Shown here one piece after another: positions 1-7,728 of a stretch of 8,383 nt of DNA. The translations under genes were made by a program, and so were the position numbers. Under the pieces are notes generated by a model, which was not told the origin of the DNA, made no database searches, and was given only the letters and a program-made list of their open reading frames with translations. Position 1 is the first letter of the stretch. Every line of letters begins with the position of its first letter. Source of the DNA: Bifidobacteriaceae bacterium (GTDB lineage Bacteria; Actinomycetota; Actinomycetes; Actinomycetales; Bifidobacteriaceae); the NCBI GenBank assembly GCA_030530905.1, contig JAUMUB010000042.1:1-8383 (forward strand). The letters are read 5' to 3'.

Positions 1-1204
1 AGATGATGATTTTGACGTTGATACAAATCCAGATGATGATGAATTATCAGAGGATTTTGATGTTGACGATGATTTAGATAACTTCGATGATCTTGATGAT
101 GAAAATGAAGATGATGTAGACGAAGATATCGATGAAACAGATGAAGATGATGACGATGACGATGTTGTTCCAAAACCTGAAGAACCTCAGGCAAAAGGTG
201 CGTTCGTTGTTCGTGATGATGACGATGATGATGAGGATGACAATCTCACACCATCAGGTAATCCAAAACGCCGCGTTGTTGCAACTGGCGCGACTGCAGA
301 TCCAGTAAAAGACTACTTAAAACAGATTGGTCGCGTAAATTTGTTGAATGCAGAGCAGGAAACAGATTTATCCGAACGAATTGAGGCTGGTTTATACGCA
401 CAACATCTGCTTGATACGCAAGTCGATGACATGAACTTTAAGCGTAAGCGAGAGTTGAAGTGGGCTGCTTCTGACGGCAAGAAAGCAAAAGATCACTTGC
501 TTGAAGCTAACTTACGATTAGTTGTTTCCTTGGCGAAGCGTTATACCGGTAGAGGCATGTTATTCCTTGATTTAATTCAAGAAGGTAATCTTGGTCTTAT
601 TCGTGCAGTAGAAAAGTTCGATTGGCAAAAGGGCTTCAAGTTCTCAACTTATGCAACATGGTGGATACGTCAGGCAATCACCAGAGCTATGGCTGATCAG
701 GCAAGAACTATTCGTGTTCCAGTGCATATGGTGGAAGTTATTAACAAACTTTCACGTGTACAACGTCAAATGCTACAGGATTTAGGTCGTGAACCTACGC
801 CAGATGAGTTAGCACGTGAGCTTGATATGCCAGTAGAGAAAGTACAGGAAGTTCAAAAGTATGGTCGTGAACCGATTTCCTTACATACTCCATTGGGTGA
901 AGACGGTGATTCTGAATTTGGTGATTTAATCGAGGATACTGATGCGATTGCACCGTCCGAAGCAGTTGCGTTCTCCTTACTTCAAGACCAGTTTACGCAG
1001 GTTTTGGAAACGCTGTCGCCACGAGAAGCAGGCGTTATTAAGATGCGCTATGGCTTAGAAGATGGTCAGCCAAAAACTTTGGATGATATCGGCCGCGTAT
1101 ACGGTGTAACACGTGAGCGTATTCGTCAGATTGAATCTAAGACTATGGCAAAACTACGTCACCCATCACGCTCTCAAACATTGCGTGACTTCTTAGATCA
1201 GTAG
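1..1204 (+). CDS. rpoD: Principal (group 1) RNA polymerase sigma factor, SigA/HrdB/RpoD type; 5' end outside window
   Basis: This is the housekeeping sigma-70 factor, which binds core RNA polymerase and recognises -10/-35 promoters. The reading frame is open to the left edge (first whole codon at base 2), so about 400 residues are visible and the true start lies upstream. A TTG at 341 is not the start: the codons before it encode sigma region 1.2 ([20 protein letters not shown], visible residues 99-118). Visible residues 1-80 are highly acidic, with 37 of the first 54 being Asp or Glu, as in the variable N-terminus of actinobacterial HrdB/SigA proteins. Region 2 (about 165-243) carries the core-binding and -10-recognition sequences [17 protein letters not shown] and [10 protein letters not shown]. 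Region 3 follows, and region 4 (about 337-400) has the helix-turn-helix with [18 protein letters not shown]. The very close match to remembered HrdB sequences makes the family certain; the choice of symbol (rpoD or sigA) is convention. Confidence 0.97.
   Translation, partial: DDDFDVDTNPDDDELSEDFDVDDDLDNFDDLDDENEDDVDEDIDETDEDDDDDDVVPKPEEPQAKGAFVVRDDDDDDEDDNLTPSGNPKRRVVATGATADPVKDYLKQIGRVNLLNAEQETDLSERIEAGLYAQHLLDTQVDDMNFKRKRELKWAASDGKKAKDHLLEANLRLVVSLAKRYTGRGMLFLDLIQEGNLGLIRAVEKFDWQKGFKFSTYATWWIRQAITRAMADQARTIRVPVHMVEVINKLSRVQRQMLQDLGREPTPDELARELDMPVEKVQEVQKYGREPISLHTPLGEDGDSEFGDLIEDTDAIAPSEAVAFSLLQDQFTQVLETLSPREAGVIKMRYGLEDGQPKTLDDIGRVYGVTRERIRQIESKTMAKLRHPSRSQTLRDFLDQ
2..241 (+). repeat. GAT/GAC/GAA-rich low-complexity coding tract (acidic N-terminus of the sigma factor)
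   Basis: This segment is dominated by GAT, GAC and GAA codons, giving Asp/Glu runs at visible residues 1-54 and again at 72-80, separated by a short proline- and valine-containing spacer. It is an in-frame, coding low-complexity stretch, not an intergenic repeat. The mix of GAT and GAC breaks up long perfect triplet arrays, so strand slippage should be modest. Acidic N-terminal extensions are common in actinobacterial principal sigma factors, and their length varies between species. Confidence 0.7.
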
Positions 1205-1214
1205 TACCAATGTT

Positions 1215-1254
1215 GCGTGTGCTGTGTGACGTGTTAGAGTTGCACAGCACATGT
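1215..1254 (+). terminator. Hairpin between rpoD and parE, possible weak terminator or processing site
   Basis: The sequence tgtgctgtg (1218-1226) is perfectly complementary to cacagcaca (1243-1251). This 9-bp stem can be extended inward by two wobble and two Watson-Crick pairs, and outward by two wobbles and a C-G pair, leaving an 8-base loop. It starts 14 bases after the sigma factor stop codon. The downstream sequence (tgttcgtattgt) is T-rich but is not a true T-run, so full intrinsic termination is uncertain. It could instead attenuate read-through into parE or stabilise the 3' end of the rpoD mRNA. Confidence 0.5.
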
Positions 1255-1290
1255 TCGTATTGTAGGGCTTGATGATGTTCGTGAATAGTT

Positions 1291-1296
1291 GGGGAG
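1291..1296 (+). promoter_or_regulatory. Ribosome binding site of parE
   Basis: GGGGAG lies five bases before the GTG at 1302. This fixes the non-ATG start of parE and agrees with the protein's N-terminus, which begins close to the conserved LEGLDAVRKRPGMYIG block. Confidence 0.8.
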
Positions 1297-1301
1297 ATTA
1301 A

Positions 1302-3647
1302 GTGGCAGCACAAGAAGAACAGTATGGTGCAAAAAATCTTACGGTTTTAGAAGGTTTAGATGCAGTTCGTAAACGACCAGGCATGTATATTGGCACAACC
1401 GATAGCCAAGGGTTAATGCACTGTTTATGGGAGATTATCGATAATGCTGTTGATGAAGCGTTAGCTGGTGCTTGCACTGATATTGTTGTTACATTACATA
1501 AAGATGGTTCAGTCGAAGTCGCTGATAATGGGCGAGGAATCCCAGTTGACATAGAGCCTAAAACTGGTTTAAGCGGTGTTGAAGTTGTTTTGACCAAGCT
1601 ACATGCTGGAGCAAAATTTGGTAACGCTTCTTATAATGCTGCTGGTGGTTTACACGGTGTGGGATCGTCTGTAGTTAATGCATTGAGTTCACGTCTTGAT
1701 GTTGAAGTTGATCGAAATGGGAAAACCTATCATATGGCTTTTCATCAAGGTCACCCTGGCGTGTATGACGATACGGAAGGTCGTTCGCCTGATAATACCT
1801 TTACACGAACACGCAAGAATAAAGCAACTGAACTTGAAGTTATTGGAAATGTACCTGCGAAGAAAACAGGTACTCGTATCCGATATTGGGCAGATCCTGA
1901 GATTTTTAACGATACTGCAGAGTTTAGTTATGAACAACTCATTGACCGAGTACGTCAAACAAGTTTTCTTGTGCCTGGGTTACGGATCAGCGTAGTAGAT
2001 GAGAATATTGACGAAGAAGCTGATGAGCAGTTAGCACAAAGCACTATTGATGAAATAAATACTGCTGAACAATCGTTACAAGTTTCTGAACATGTTCAAA
2101 GTACAAGTGCTGATGCATCTGAAGAATTCAACGTTTCTCAAACATCTTCATTATTTGATGATGTGGAAAATGCGAATGTAGCTCAAGATTCCACTAATGA
2201 GCGTGATTTTGAGGCTGCAGCACAAGTTGCACAGCAGGAGAATGCGGCAAATCTTCCTCATAAGCGAGTAGAAGAATTTTTGCATACTGGTGGCGTTAAA
2301 GATTTTGTGGATTTCTTATCTCATGGCGAAGCAGTTTCAGATATCTGGCATATTAGTGGTAAGAGCACATATGATGAGGAAACCCAAGCTGTAGGCGAGG
2401 GCGGTGAATTACACGCTCAAAAGGTTACTCGTGACTGTGGTGTTGATATTGCCTTACGGTGGGTTAACGATTATGACACCACTATTCGCAGTTTCGTAAA
2501 CGTGGTAGAGACACCTGGCGGTGGTATGCATGTTGATGGCTTCATGCAGGGAGTTACTAAACTTGTTCGTAAAACTGTTGAAGAAAATGCCCGCAAACTC
2601 AAGGTAAATCTTAAAGATAACAATAATCGTATTGAACGTGATGATATTACCGCAGGTCTAGTTGCAGTGGTTACTGTGCGCATTGCAGAGCCTCAGTTCC
2701 AAGGTCAAACGAAAGACGTTTTAGGTACTGCTCCTGTTAAACCAATTGTTACTAAAATGACTGAACAACAGTTTGGCGAGATGATTTCAGGCTCTAAGCG
2801 TGGATTTAAAGAGCAGTCAAGTCGAGTGTTAGAGAAAATAGTCGGCGAGATGCACGCACGAATTCAAGCTCGTAAAACTAAAGAGGTTACTCGTAGAAAG
2901 AATGCTTTAGAATCAGCTTCAATGCCTTCAAAATTGTCAGATTGCCAACCTGGAAACGATGATATTTCAGAGTTATTTATTGTTGAGGGCGATTCTGCAT
3001 TGGGTACAGCTAAGGCTGCACGAAACTCAATTTTTCAAGCATTGCTTCCGATTCGCGGTAAGATTCTGAATGTGCAAAAAGCGAGCCTTTCTCAAATGCT
3101 TTCGAATAAGGAATGTGCTTCTATTATTCAGGTTGTTGGTGCAGGCTCTGGTAATAGCTTTGATATTGAGCAAGCGCGCTATAACAAAATAGTTATGATG
3201 ACCGATGCGGACGTTGATGGTGCGCATATACGTATTCTTTTGCTCACGCTATTTTATCGATATATGCGTCCACTAATTGAAGAAGGACGCGTGTATGCTG
3301 CTGTACCGCCACTGCATCGAATAGCGTTAGCAGGTAAGCATAAGGGTGAATACATTTACACGTACTCAGATGATGAGTTGAATACAAAGATTAATGATTT
3401 GCAAAAGCAAGGAATCGCTTTTAACGAGGATATTCAGCGATATAAGGGTTTAGGTGAGATGGATGCGGACCAGTTAGCAGATACCACTATGGATCCGCGA
3501 ACTCGTATGCTGCGTCGTGTACGTATGGATGACGCGGCTCATGCAAATGAAATTTTCTCACTGCTTATGGGCGATGATGTTCCTCCACGCAAGCAATTTA
3601 TTATTGATAATGCTGATGACTTTGATCGCTCTAAGATTGATACCTGA
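1302..3647 (+). CDS. parE: DNA topoisomerase IV subunit B (ParE), type IIA topoisomerase ATPase/TOPRIM subunit
   Basis: ParE pairs with ParC to pass one duplex through another using ATP, chiefly decatenating replicated chromosomes. In order: GHKL ATPase domain (about 11-232) with catalytic E44 and metal-binding N48 in EIIDNAVDEA, D75 in ADNGRGIP, and the ATP lid GGLHGVGSSVVNALS (115-129); transducer domain (about 320-540) with the QTK loop and switch lysine K471; TOPRIM domain with E562 in VEGDSALG, PIRGKILNVQKAS (583-595) and the metal-binding D635-A-D637-V-D639; then a C-terminal block with QRYKGLGEM (712-720). EGDSALG and NVQKAS, rather than EGDSAGG and NVEKA, favour actinobacterial ParE over GyrB, as does the ParC-like A subunit nearby. 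At 781 residues it is about 100 longer than a typical GyrB/ParE. The excess is mostly an acidic, low-complexity insertion at about 233-320, between the ATPase and transducer domains. The start is GTG with a good ribosome site. It may share some read-through transcription with rpoD. Confidence 0.94.
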   Translation: MAAQEEQYGAKNLTVLEGLDAVRKRPGMYIGTTDSQGLMHCLWEIIDNAVDEALAGACTDIVVTLHKDGSVEVADNGRGIPVDIEPKTGLSGVEVVLTKLHAGAKFGNASYNAAGGLHGVGSSVVNALSSRLDVEVDRNGKTYHMAFHQGHPGVYDDTEGRSPDNTFTRTRKNKATELEVIGNVPAKKTGTRIRYWADPEIFNDTAEFSYEQLIDRVRQTSFLVPGLRISVVDENIDEEADEQLAQSTIDEINTAEQSLQVSEHVQSTSADASEEFNVSQTSSLFDDVENANVAQDSTNERDFEAAAQVAQQENAANLPHKRVEEFLHTGGVKDFVDFLSHGEAVSDIWHISGKSTYDEETQAVGEGGELHAQKVTRDCGVDIALRWVNDYDTTIRSFVNVVETPGGGMHVDGFMQGVTKLVRKTVEENARKLKVNLKDNNNRIERDDITAGLVAVVTVRIAEPQFQGQTKDVLGTAPVKPIVTKMTEQQFGEMISGSKRGFKEQSSRVLEKIVGEMHARIQARKTKEVTRRKNALESASMPSKLSDCQPGNDDISELFIVEGDSALGTAKAARNSIFQALLPIRGKILNVQKASLSQMLSNKECASIIQVVGAGSGNSFDIEQARYNKIVMMTDADVDGAHIRILLLTLFYRYMRPLIEEGRVYAAVPPLHRIALAGKHKGEYIYTYSDDELNTKINDLQKQGIAFNEDIQRYKGLGEMDADQLADTTMDPRTRMLRRVRMDDAAHANEIFSLLMGDDVPPRKQFIIDNADDFDRSKIDT

Positions 3648-3667
3648 TCATATTGCAACACATTTCC

Positions 3668-3701
3668 TAAGCTTTTTATGATTTTTGCCGTGGCAAGCTT
3701 A
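3668..3701. repeat. Inverted repeat downstream of parE
   Basis: TAAGCTT (3668-3674) and AAGCTTA (3695-3701) form a 7-bp inverted repeat around a 20-base T-rich spacer, 20 bases after the parE stop. There is no T-run after the right arm, so it is a poor intrinsic terminator on the plus strand. A small ttgc/gcaa stem (3685-3688 with 3693-3696) overlaps the right part. It may be a weak transcript end signal or an upstream regulatory site for the transporter. Confidence 0.3.
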
Positions 3702-3707
3702 AACTCC

Positions 3708-3716
3708 TGTTAGAAT
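3708..3716 (+). promoter_or_regulatory. Candidate extended -10 promoter for the transporter gene
   Basis: TGTTAGAAT fits the extended -10 pattern TGn-TATAAT with one mismatch in the hexamer. The best -35-like sequence, TTGCCG (3685-3690), is 20 bases upstream, which is longer than ideal, so the element would rely on the TG extension. Transcription would start near 3723 and give a leader of about 38 bases. An imperfect 14-base palindrome, CCGTATTTAAACGG (3718-3731), sits over the expected start and could be an operator. All of this is inference from sequence. Confidence 0.4.
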
Positions 3717-3741
3717 ACCGTATTTAAACGGGTGTTAACGC

Positions 3742-3749
3742 AAGGGAAG
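3742..3749 (+). promoter_or_regulatory. Ribosome binding site upstream of the transporter GTG
   Basis: AAGGGAAG is the only Shine-Dalgarno-like sequence before the GTG at 3761. The spacing (11 bases from the end of the match) is on the long side. A closer ATG at 3751 is followed at once by GGT TAG, so it cannot open the transporter. GTG at 3761 is the only standard start codon between the in-frame stop at 3725-3727 and the first membrane helix. Confidence 0.55.
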
Positions 3750-3760
3750 AATGGGTTAGA

Positions 3761-4939
3761 GTGTTTCAGATATTATTAGCAATAATTTATCTTACTTTTA
3801 TTAGTTTAGGCTTGCCTGATGCTTTGCTGGGTGCTGCATGGCCTCAAATGCACGTAGATGTTCATGCTGATATCGCTTATGCTGGAATTGTATCCACTAT
3901 TATTTGTGCGGGTACAATCGTTTCAGCACTATTATCTGATAGAATGTCACGACGTATCGGAGCAGGAAAACTTACCGCATTTTCCGTTGGATTGACGGCA
4001 GTATCATTAGTGGCATTTGGTTTTGCATCTTCCTTCTGGCAGGTCTTATTATTAGCGATTCCATATGGCCTTGGTGCCGGTGGTGTAGATGCTGCCTTGA
4101 ATAATTATGTTGCAATTCATTATGAAAGCCGTCATATGAGTTGGCTTCATTGCATGTGGGGAGTTGGCGCAAGTGTCGGACCATATATTATTTCCGCGGC
4201 CATGTTCTATCAAACATGGCGTTCAGGGTACTTGTGGATTGGTATTATTCAATGTGTAATTACCGCCTGTATTTTCTTAAGCTTGCCATTATGGAAGCGT
4301 AACGCTGATTCTGATAGCAATCAATTCGTTGAATCAAAGCCATTAACTTATGCGCAAATTATTCGCATTCCAGGAGCTATGGCAATTTTTATAATGTTTT
4401 TCTGCTATTGCGCTATTGAAAGTACTGTTGGGTTATGGGCAACTAGTTATATGGTTGAGGTTTTATCGATTTCAAAAGATACTGCAGCTTCCTTGGCAAG
4501 CTTATTCTATATTGGAATTACCGTTGGTAGGGCTATTAGTGGCTTTTTAACAATGCGATTTGCTGATTCCACCATGATTCGCATTGGTCAAATATTGCTA
4601 CTTATTGGTGTGATTACAATTATTATCCCATCTAATAATATGCTTACACTTATTGCTATTGTGTGCGTAGGCCTTGGGTGTGCTCCAATTTATCCTTGTG
4701 TTATTCACTCAACCCCAGTCTATTTTGGCGCTGACAAATCGCAGGCAATTGTTGGCATACAAATGGCTTGTGCTTATGCAGGCTCTATGGTTATTCCTGC
4801 CCTATTTGGATTTATAGTAGGTAATGGGCTTATTGGATTATGGCCAGTATACGTGTTGGCAATTCTTGTGTTAATGATTTGTATGCATGAGCTGTTGCGT
4901 TATCAAGTAACACATCAAAAAGCTGTAAAAACAGCATAA
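3761..4939 (+). CDS. Major facilitator superfamily (MFS) transporter, 12 helices, substrate unknown
   Basis: This 392-residue protein is strongly hydrophobic, with twelve predicted membrane helices (approximately 3-22, 40-60, 72-92, 93-115, 131-152, 156-177, 205-225, 239-262, 273-290, 293-313, 328-350, 357-378). A charged cytoplasmic loop at about 178-203 separates the two six-helix halves, the standard MFS layout. The loop after helix 2 has the MFS motif-A-like LLSDRMSRRIGAGK (57-70), and GLGAGGVDAALNNY (103-116) begins a conserved block seen in some sugar-permease-like (FucP-type) MFS members. No residue pattern fixes the substrate; sugar uptake or drug export are both possible. It lies between parE and the convergent parC, with its own candidate promoter upstream and a strong terminator after its stop, so it is probably monocistronic. 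Codon use looks like that of its neighbours, so there is no sign of recent transfer. Confidence 0.85.
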   Translation: MFQILLAIIYLTFISLGLPDALLGAAWPQMHVDVHADIAYAGIVSTIICAGTIVSALLSDRMSRRIGAGKLTAFSVGLTAVSLVAFGFASSFWQVLLLAIPYGLGAGGVDAALNNYVAIHYESRHMSWLHCMWGVGASVGPYIISAAMFYQTWRSGYLWIGIIQCVITACIFLSLPLWKRNADSDSNQFVESKPLTYAQIIRIPGAMAIFIMFFCYCAIESTVGLWATSYMVEVLSISKDTAASLASLFYIGITVGRAISGFLTMRFADSTMIRIGQILLLIGVITIIIPSNNMLTLIAIVCVGLGCAPIYPCVIHSTPVYFGADKSQAIVGIQMACAYAGSMVIPALFGFIVGNGLIGLWPVYVLAILVLMICMHELLRYQVTHQKAVKTA

Positions 4940-4968
4940 AAGCGGTAAATATTCAGTTGATAATATTT

Positions 4969-5010
4969 AAATGGGTTGTGATAAATATTTTCACAACCCA
5001 TTTTATTTTA
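4969..5010 (+). terminator. Strong intrinsic terminator between convergent transporter and parC genes
   Basis: AAATGGGTTGTGA (4969-4981) and TCACAACCCATTT (4991-5003) form a perfect 13-bp stem with a 9-base loop, followed on the plus strand by a T-rich tail (ttttatttta, 5001-5010). It begins 30 bases after the transporter stop codon. The same hairpin lies 30 bases past the parC stop on the minus strand, where the tail is only mixed A/T, so it may act in both directions but should be stronger for the transporter. Confidence 0.88.
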
Positions 5011-5032
5011 AATACTTTTATTAAAGAATCAA

Positions 5033-7687
5033 CTATTGTGCATATCCAATTGCTGATGATAACTCAATACCTGAAGCATCACGGCGCATATCTGGCTTTG
5101 GTAATTCAACAGGCTGCCCATGTGTGGTACATGCGCTTAAAGGATACGTGCCAACATGTGCAAAGATAAGAGTATTCTGACCCTTTAGGAAACGTTGCGA
5201 TCTGACGCCTCCAGTACCACGACCTTTTGTTGGGTACATTTCAAGAGGTGTAATTTTTGCGCTACCAGAATCTGTTCCTGGTAGTGAGTTGATGTCGCCT
5301 GCAACAGTGAGTACGACTGCACCAGAAGCTGAGAAAACACCGTTTTCATGCTCGTCATAAGTCCACGATAACAATCCAGCTGGCACTACGTTAAACGCTT
5401 GTACATGCTGCTTATCAGCTAAGCGAATACCTGCCATTCCTGCCGCGCTACGGCCTTGCGGTCGCACAAGTGAAGCGTTGAAAGTAAGTAGGGATGAGTC
5501 AGAAGAAATGAATACAATACGATCATCATCATTAGCGTCAGCTGCAAATACGAGCGTATCATTATCTTTCAGTTCAATAATTGGCCACGAATCCATGGTT
5601 GTAGGAGATTCACGATTCCATCTCTTCACTACGCCTTGAGAAGTACCCATAGCAATAGGGGTATTGTTATCTTCACTTAAATCCACGATCGTAAGCACTT
5701 CCTCATGAAGTACAGGATCAGTATTTTGTGTCATAGTGATGAGTTCATGTGCGGTAACACCGGCAGAAACGCTTAAATTCTCAGATGCTTGGATAGAAGG
5801 AAGTTCAGCAACATTTGCAACCACGAGTCTGCCAGCAGAGGTGATTAAACCATATGTGGCGAGAGTGGTGGTTTTAATAATATTTACAATCTGCTCATCA
5901 CCATCATGAATTTGATCAGCAGTGCGACTTTGCCACACATCATACGCTGCAGGCGTACAACGCGCAATGCGACCAGAACGGCTTAACATCACAGTGCAAG
6001 GCTCATCGTTCATCTGCAATGCAGCAGCGGCAATATCGTCCTTACCCTCTTTACGTGCTTTAGCTGCTGCAGCTACATCTGCTGCAGCAGAGGAAATCGT
6101 ATTTGCCGAGCGAATAGCTTCGAATGTTCCGCTAGTATGCTCACCGTCAGACGTAGAAACAGGTGAGAGACTACCATCCTCGTTCGTGTCAAGAATAATT
6201 GTTCTGCGAGGTGTATTATATGCCTCAACAGCCTCATCCATTTCTGAAGTAACAACACGGTCAAGTTCTGTACTAGAAGAAAGAATAATATTTAATTCTT
6301 CTATCTTCTTACGTAACTCATCTTTTTCAGATTCAAGCTCTAAACGGCTCATACGAGTTAGACGACGTAAGCGTAAATCGAGAATATATTGTGCTTGAAT
6401 TTCGTCTAAATCAAACACAGCCATTAATCGTGTTTTTGCGCTATCTGCGTTTTCTGAAGTACGAATAACCTCAATAACCTCATCAATGTCAAGCAGTGCA
6501 AGAAGTAAACCTTCTACCAGGTGTAAGCGTTCAAGTGCTTTCTTTTTTCTAAACTCACTACGTCGGCGGACTACAGACCTGCGGTGCGTAATCCACACTT
6601 GTAGCAGTTCTTTTAATCCCATAGTATGTGGTCGACCATTTACCAACGCAACATTGTTAATACTAAAGTTTTCTTGCAAAGGTGTTGTTTTAAACAGCTG
6701 TGCTAATACTGCATGTGGATCAAAACCGGTTTTAATTTCAATAACAAGTTTTGTTCCATTATGTCGATCACTTAAATCAATAGCACCTGAAACGCCTTCA
6801 ATTTTGTGATTTTTAATACCGTCAGAAATGCGTTCTAGAACTCGTTCAGGGCCAACCATAAATGGAAGTTCGGTGATTACAATAGCTTTTTTACGAGCTG
6901 TAATATTTTCAATATGCGTTGTAGAACGTGTGGTGACTGTGCCTCGTCCTTGCTCATAAGCTTCACGTATGCCGTCACGTCCAATAATAATACCGCCAGT
7001 AGGCCAATCTGGTCCAGGTATATAATGCATTAATTCTTCTAGCGTAGCATCAGGATTCTGCATTAGATGCTTAGCTGCGCTAATCACTTCACCCAGATTG
7101 TGTGTTGCCATATTAGTTGCCATGCCTACTGCAATGCCTGCAGCGCCATTAACTAACAGGTTAGGAATGGTAGCTGGCAACACTTCTGGCTCTTTGAGCT
7201 TATTGTCGTAATTAGGGTTAAAATCAACTGTATCTTCATCGATATTTGCGTTCATACCTAAAGCGGTAGGCGCAAGACGTGCCTCAGTATATCGGCTTGC
7301 TGCTGGGCCATCATCAAGAGAGCCGAAGTTACCATGACCATCAACAAGAGGTATGCGCATTGCAAAAGGTTGTGCAAGGCGAACCATTGCCTCATAAATT
7401 GCGGAGTCGCCGTGTGGATGAAGTTTACCCATAACCTCACCAGTTACACGTGCTGATTTCATATACGCACGGTCAGGTGTGAGGTTCATTTCACCCATTT
7501 GATAAATAATACGTCGCTGAACTGGTTTTAATCCATCTCTAGCATCCGGGAGTGCGCGCGCATAAATTACAGAGTATGCGTATTCAAGAAATGACTTGCT
7601 CATTTCCTCATTAAGTGGCGTTTCAACAATATGCTCTTTTACTGTGCGAGGATCAAACGATGGTTGTGATACTTTACGCTTTGGCAT
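5033..7687 (-). CDS. parC: DNA topoisomerase IV subunit A (ParC), type IIA topoisomerase cleavage subunit
   Basis: This 884-residue subunit cuts and rejoins the DNA gate segment and works with ParE. The breakage-reunion domain (about 20-495) contains [12 protein letters not shown] (90-101) and the active-site tyrosine Y133 in [30 protein letters not shown] (175-194) is the usual conserved block. The quinolone-determining positions are S95 and E99, the residues expected of a susceptible ParC. A coiled-coil segment (about 446-468) leads into an unusual alanine-rich linker (about 500-560), then the beta-pinwheel C-terminal domain (about 562-850). The first blade has [17 protein letters not shown] but lacks the QRRGGKG GyrA box, which argues for ParC over GyrA. 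A later blade carries [16 protein letters not shown] (821-836), as in actinobacterial ParC proteins. ATG at 7687 is supported by a ribosome site. It runs towards the transporter and parE, and away from the phosphodiesterase gene. Confidence 0.94.
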   Translation of the reverse strand: MPKRKVSQPSFDPRTVKEHIVETPLNEEMSKSFLEYAYSVIYARALPDARDGLKPVQRRIIYQMGEMNLTPDRAYMKSARVTGEVMGKLHPHGDSAIYEAMVRLAQPFAMRIPLVDGHGNFGSLDDGPAASRYTEARLAPTALGMNANIDEDTVDFNPNYDNKLKEPEVLPATIPNLLVNGAAGIAVGMATNMATHNLGEVISAAKHLMQNPDATLEELMHYIPGPDWPTGGIIIGRDGIREAYEQGRGTVTTRSTTHIENITARKKAIVITELPFMVGPERVLERISDGIKNHKIEGVSGAIDLSDRHNGTKLVIEIKTGFDPHAVLAQLFKTTPLQENFSINNVALVNGRPHTMGLKELLQVWITHRRSVVRRRSEFRKKKALERLHLVEGLLLALLDIDEVIEVIRTSENADSAKTRLMAVFDLDEIQAQYILDLRLRRLTRMSRLELESEKDELRKKIEELNIILSSSTELDRVVTSEMDEAVEAYNTPRRTIILDTNEDGSLSPVSTSDGEHTSGTFEAIRSANTISSAAADVAAAAKARKEGKDDIAAAALQMNDEPCTVMLSRSGRIARCTPAAYDVWQSRTADQIHDGDEQIVNIIKTTTLATYGLITSAGRLVVANVAELPSIQASENLSVSAGVTAHELITMTQNTDPVLHEEVLTIVDLSEDNNTPIAMGTSQGVVKRWNRESPTTMDSWPIIELKDNDTLVFAADANDDDRIVFISSDSSLLTFNASLVRPQGRSAAGMAGIRLADKQHVQAFNVVPAGLLSWTYDEHENGVFSASGAVVLTVAGDINSLPGTDSGSAKITPLEMYPTKGRGTGGVRSQRFLKGQNTLIFAHVGTYPLSACTTHGQPVELPKPDMRRDASGIELSSAIGYAQ

Positions 7688-7697
7688 ATTTCATAAA

Positions 7698-7703
7698 CTC
7701 CCT
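7698..7703 (-). promoter_or_regulatory. Ribosome binding site of parC
   Basis: Read on the minus strand this is AGGGAG, ten bases before the ATG at 7687. Another ATG (7694-7692) is nearer but out of frame. The conserved N-terminus ([20 protein letters not shown] from residue 27) agrees with the start at 7687. Confidence 0.75.
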
Positions 7704-7728
7704 AGAGTATAAAAGGTAACGTGACCAT

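Noticed and set aside
2..241. GAT/GAC repeat tract as a phase-variable microsatellite
   Set aside because: Synonymous interruptions break the array, and triplet changes would keep the frame, so on/off switching is not expected.
341..343. TTG at 341 as the start of the sigma factor
   Set aside because: The upstream codons are in frame and encode the conserved region 1.2, so the gene starts outside the window.
1696..1995. 99-codon open frame overlapping parE in another frame
   Set aside because: It lies wholly inside the conserved ATPase domain of ParE and has no ribosome site or recognisable motif.
1302..3647. Assignment of the B subunit as GyrB
   Set aside because: The EGDSALG and NVQKAS forms of the TOPRIM motifs and the lack of a GyrA box in the nearby A subunit favour ParE; certainty requires finding the other pair in the genome.
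3668..3701. AAGCTT inverted repeat as a strong parE terminator
   Set aside because: The stem is only 7 bp with a 20-base loop and no following T-run; kept only as a weak inverted repeat.
4957..5169. 70-codon plus-strand frame across the terminator and the 3' end of parC
   Set aside because: It spans the terminator hairpin and runs antisense to the ParC C-terminus; it is best explained as chance in A/T-rich DNA.
6062..6091. Cluster of CTGCAG palindromes, including a perfect 14-base palindrome at 6078-6091
   Set aside because: It is produced by repeated alanine codons in the ParC linker; there is no reason to infer a binding site or mobile-element end.
5922..6398. 158-codon open frame on the plus strand opposite parC
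   Set aside because: It is antisense to conserved ParC sequence, has a serine/alanine/arginine-rich composition typical of a shadow frame, and matches no family I recognise.
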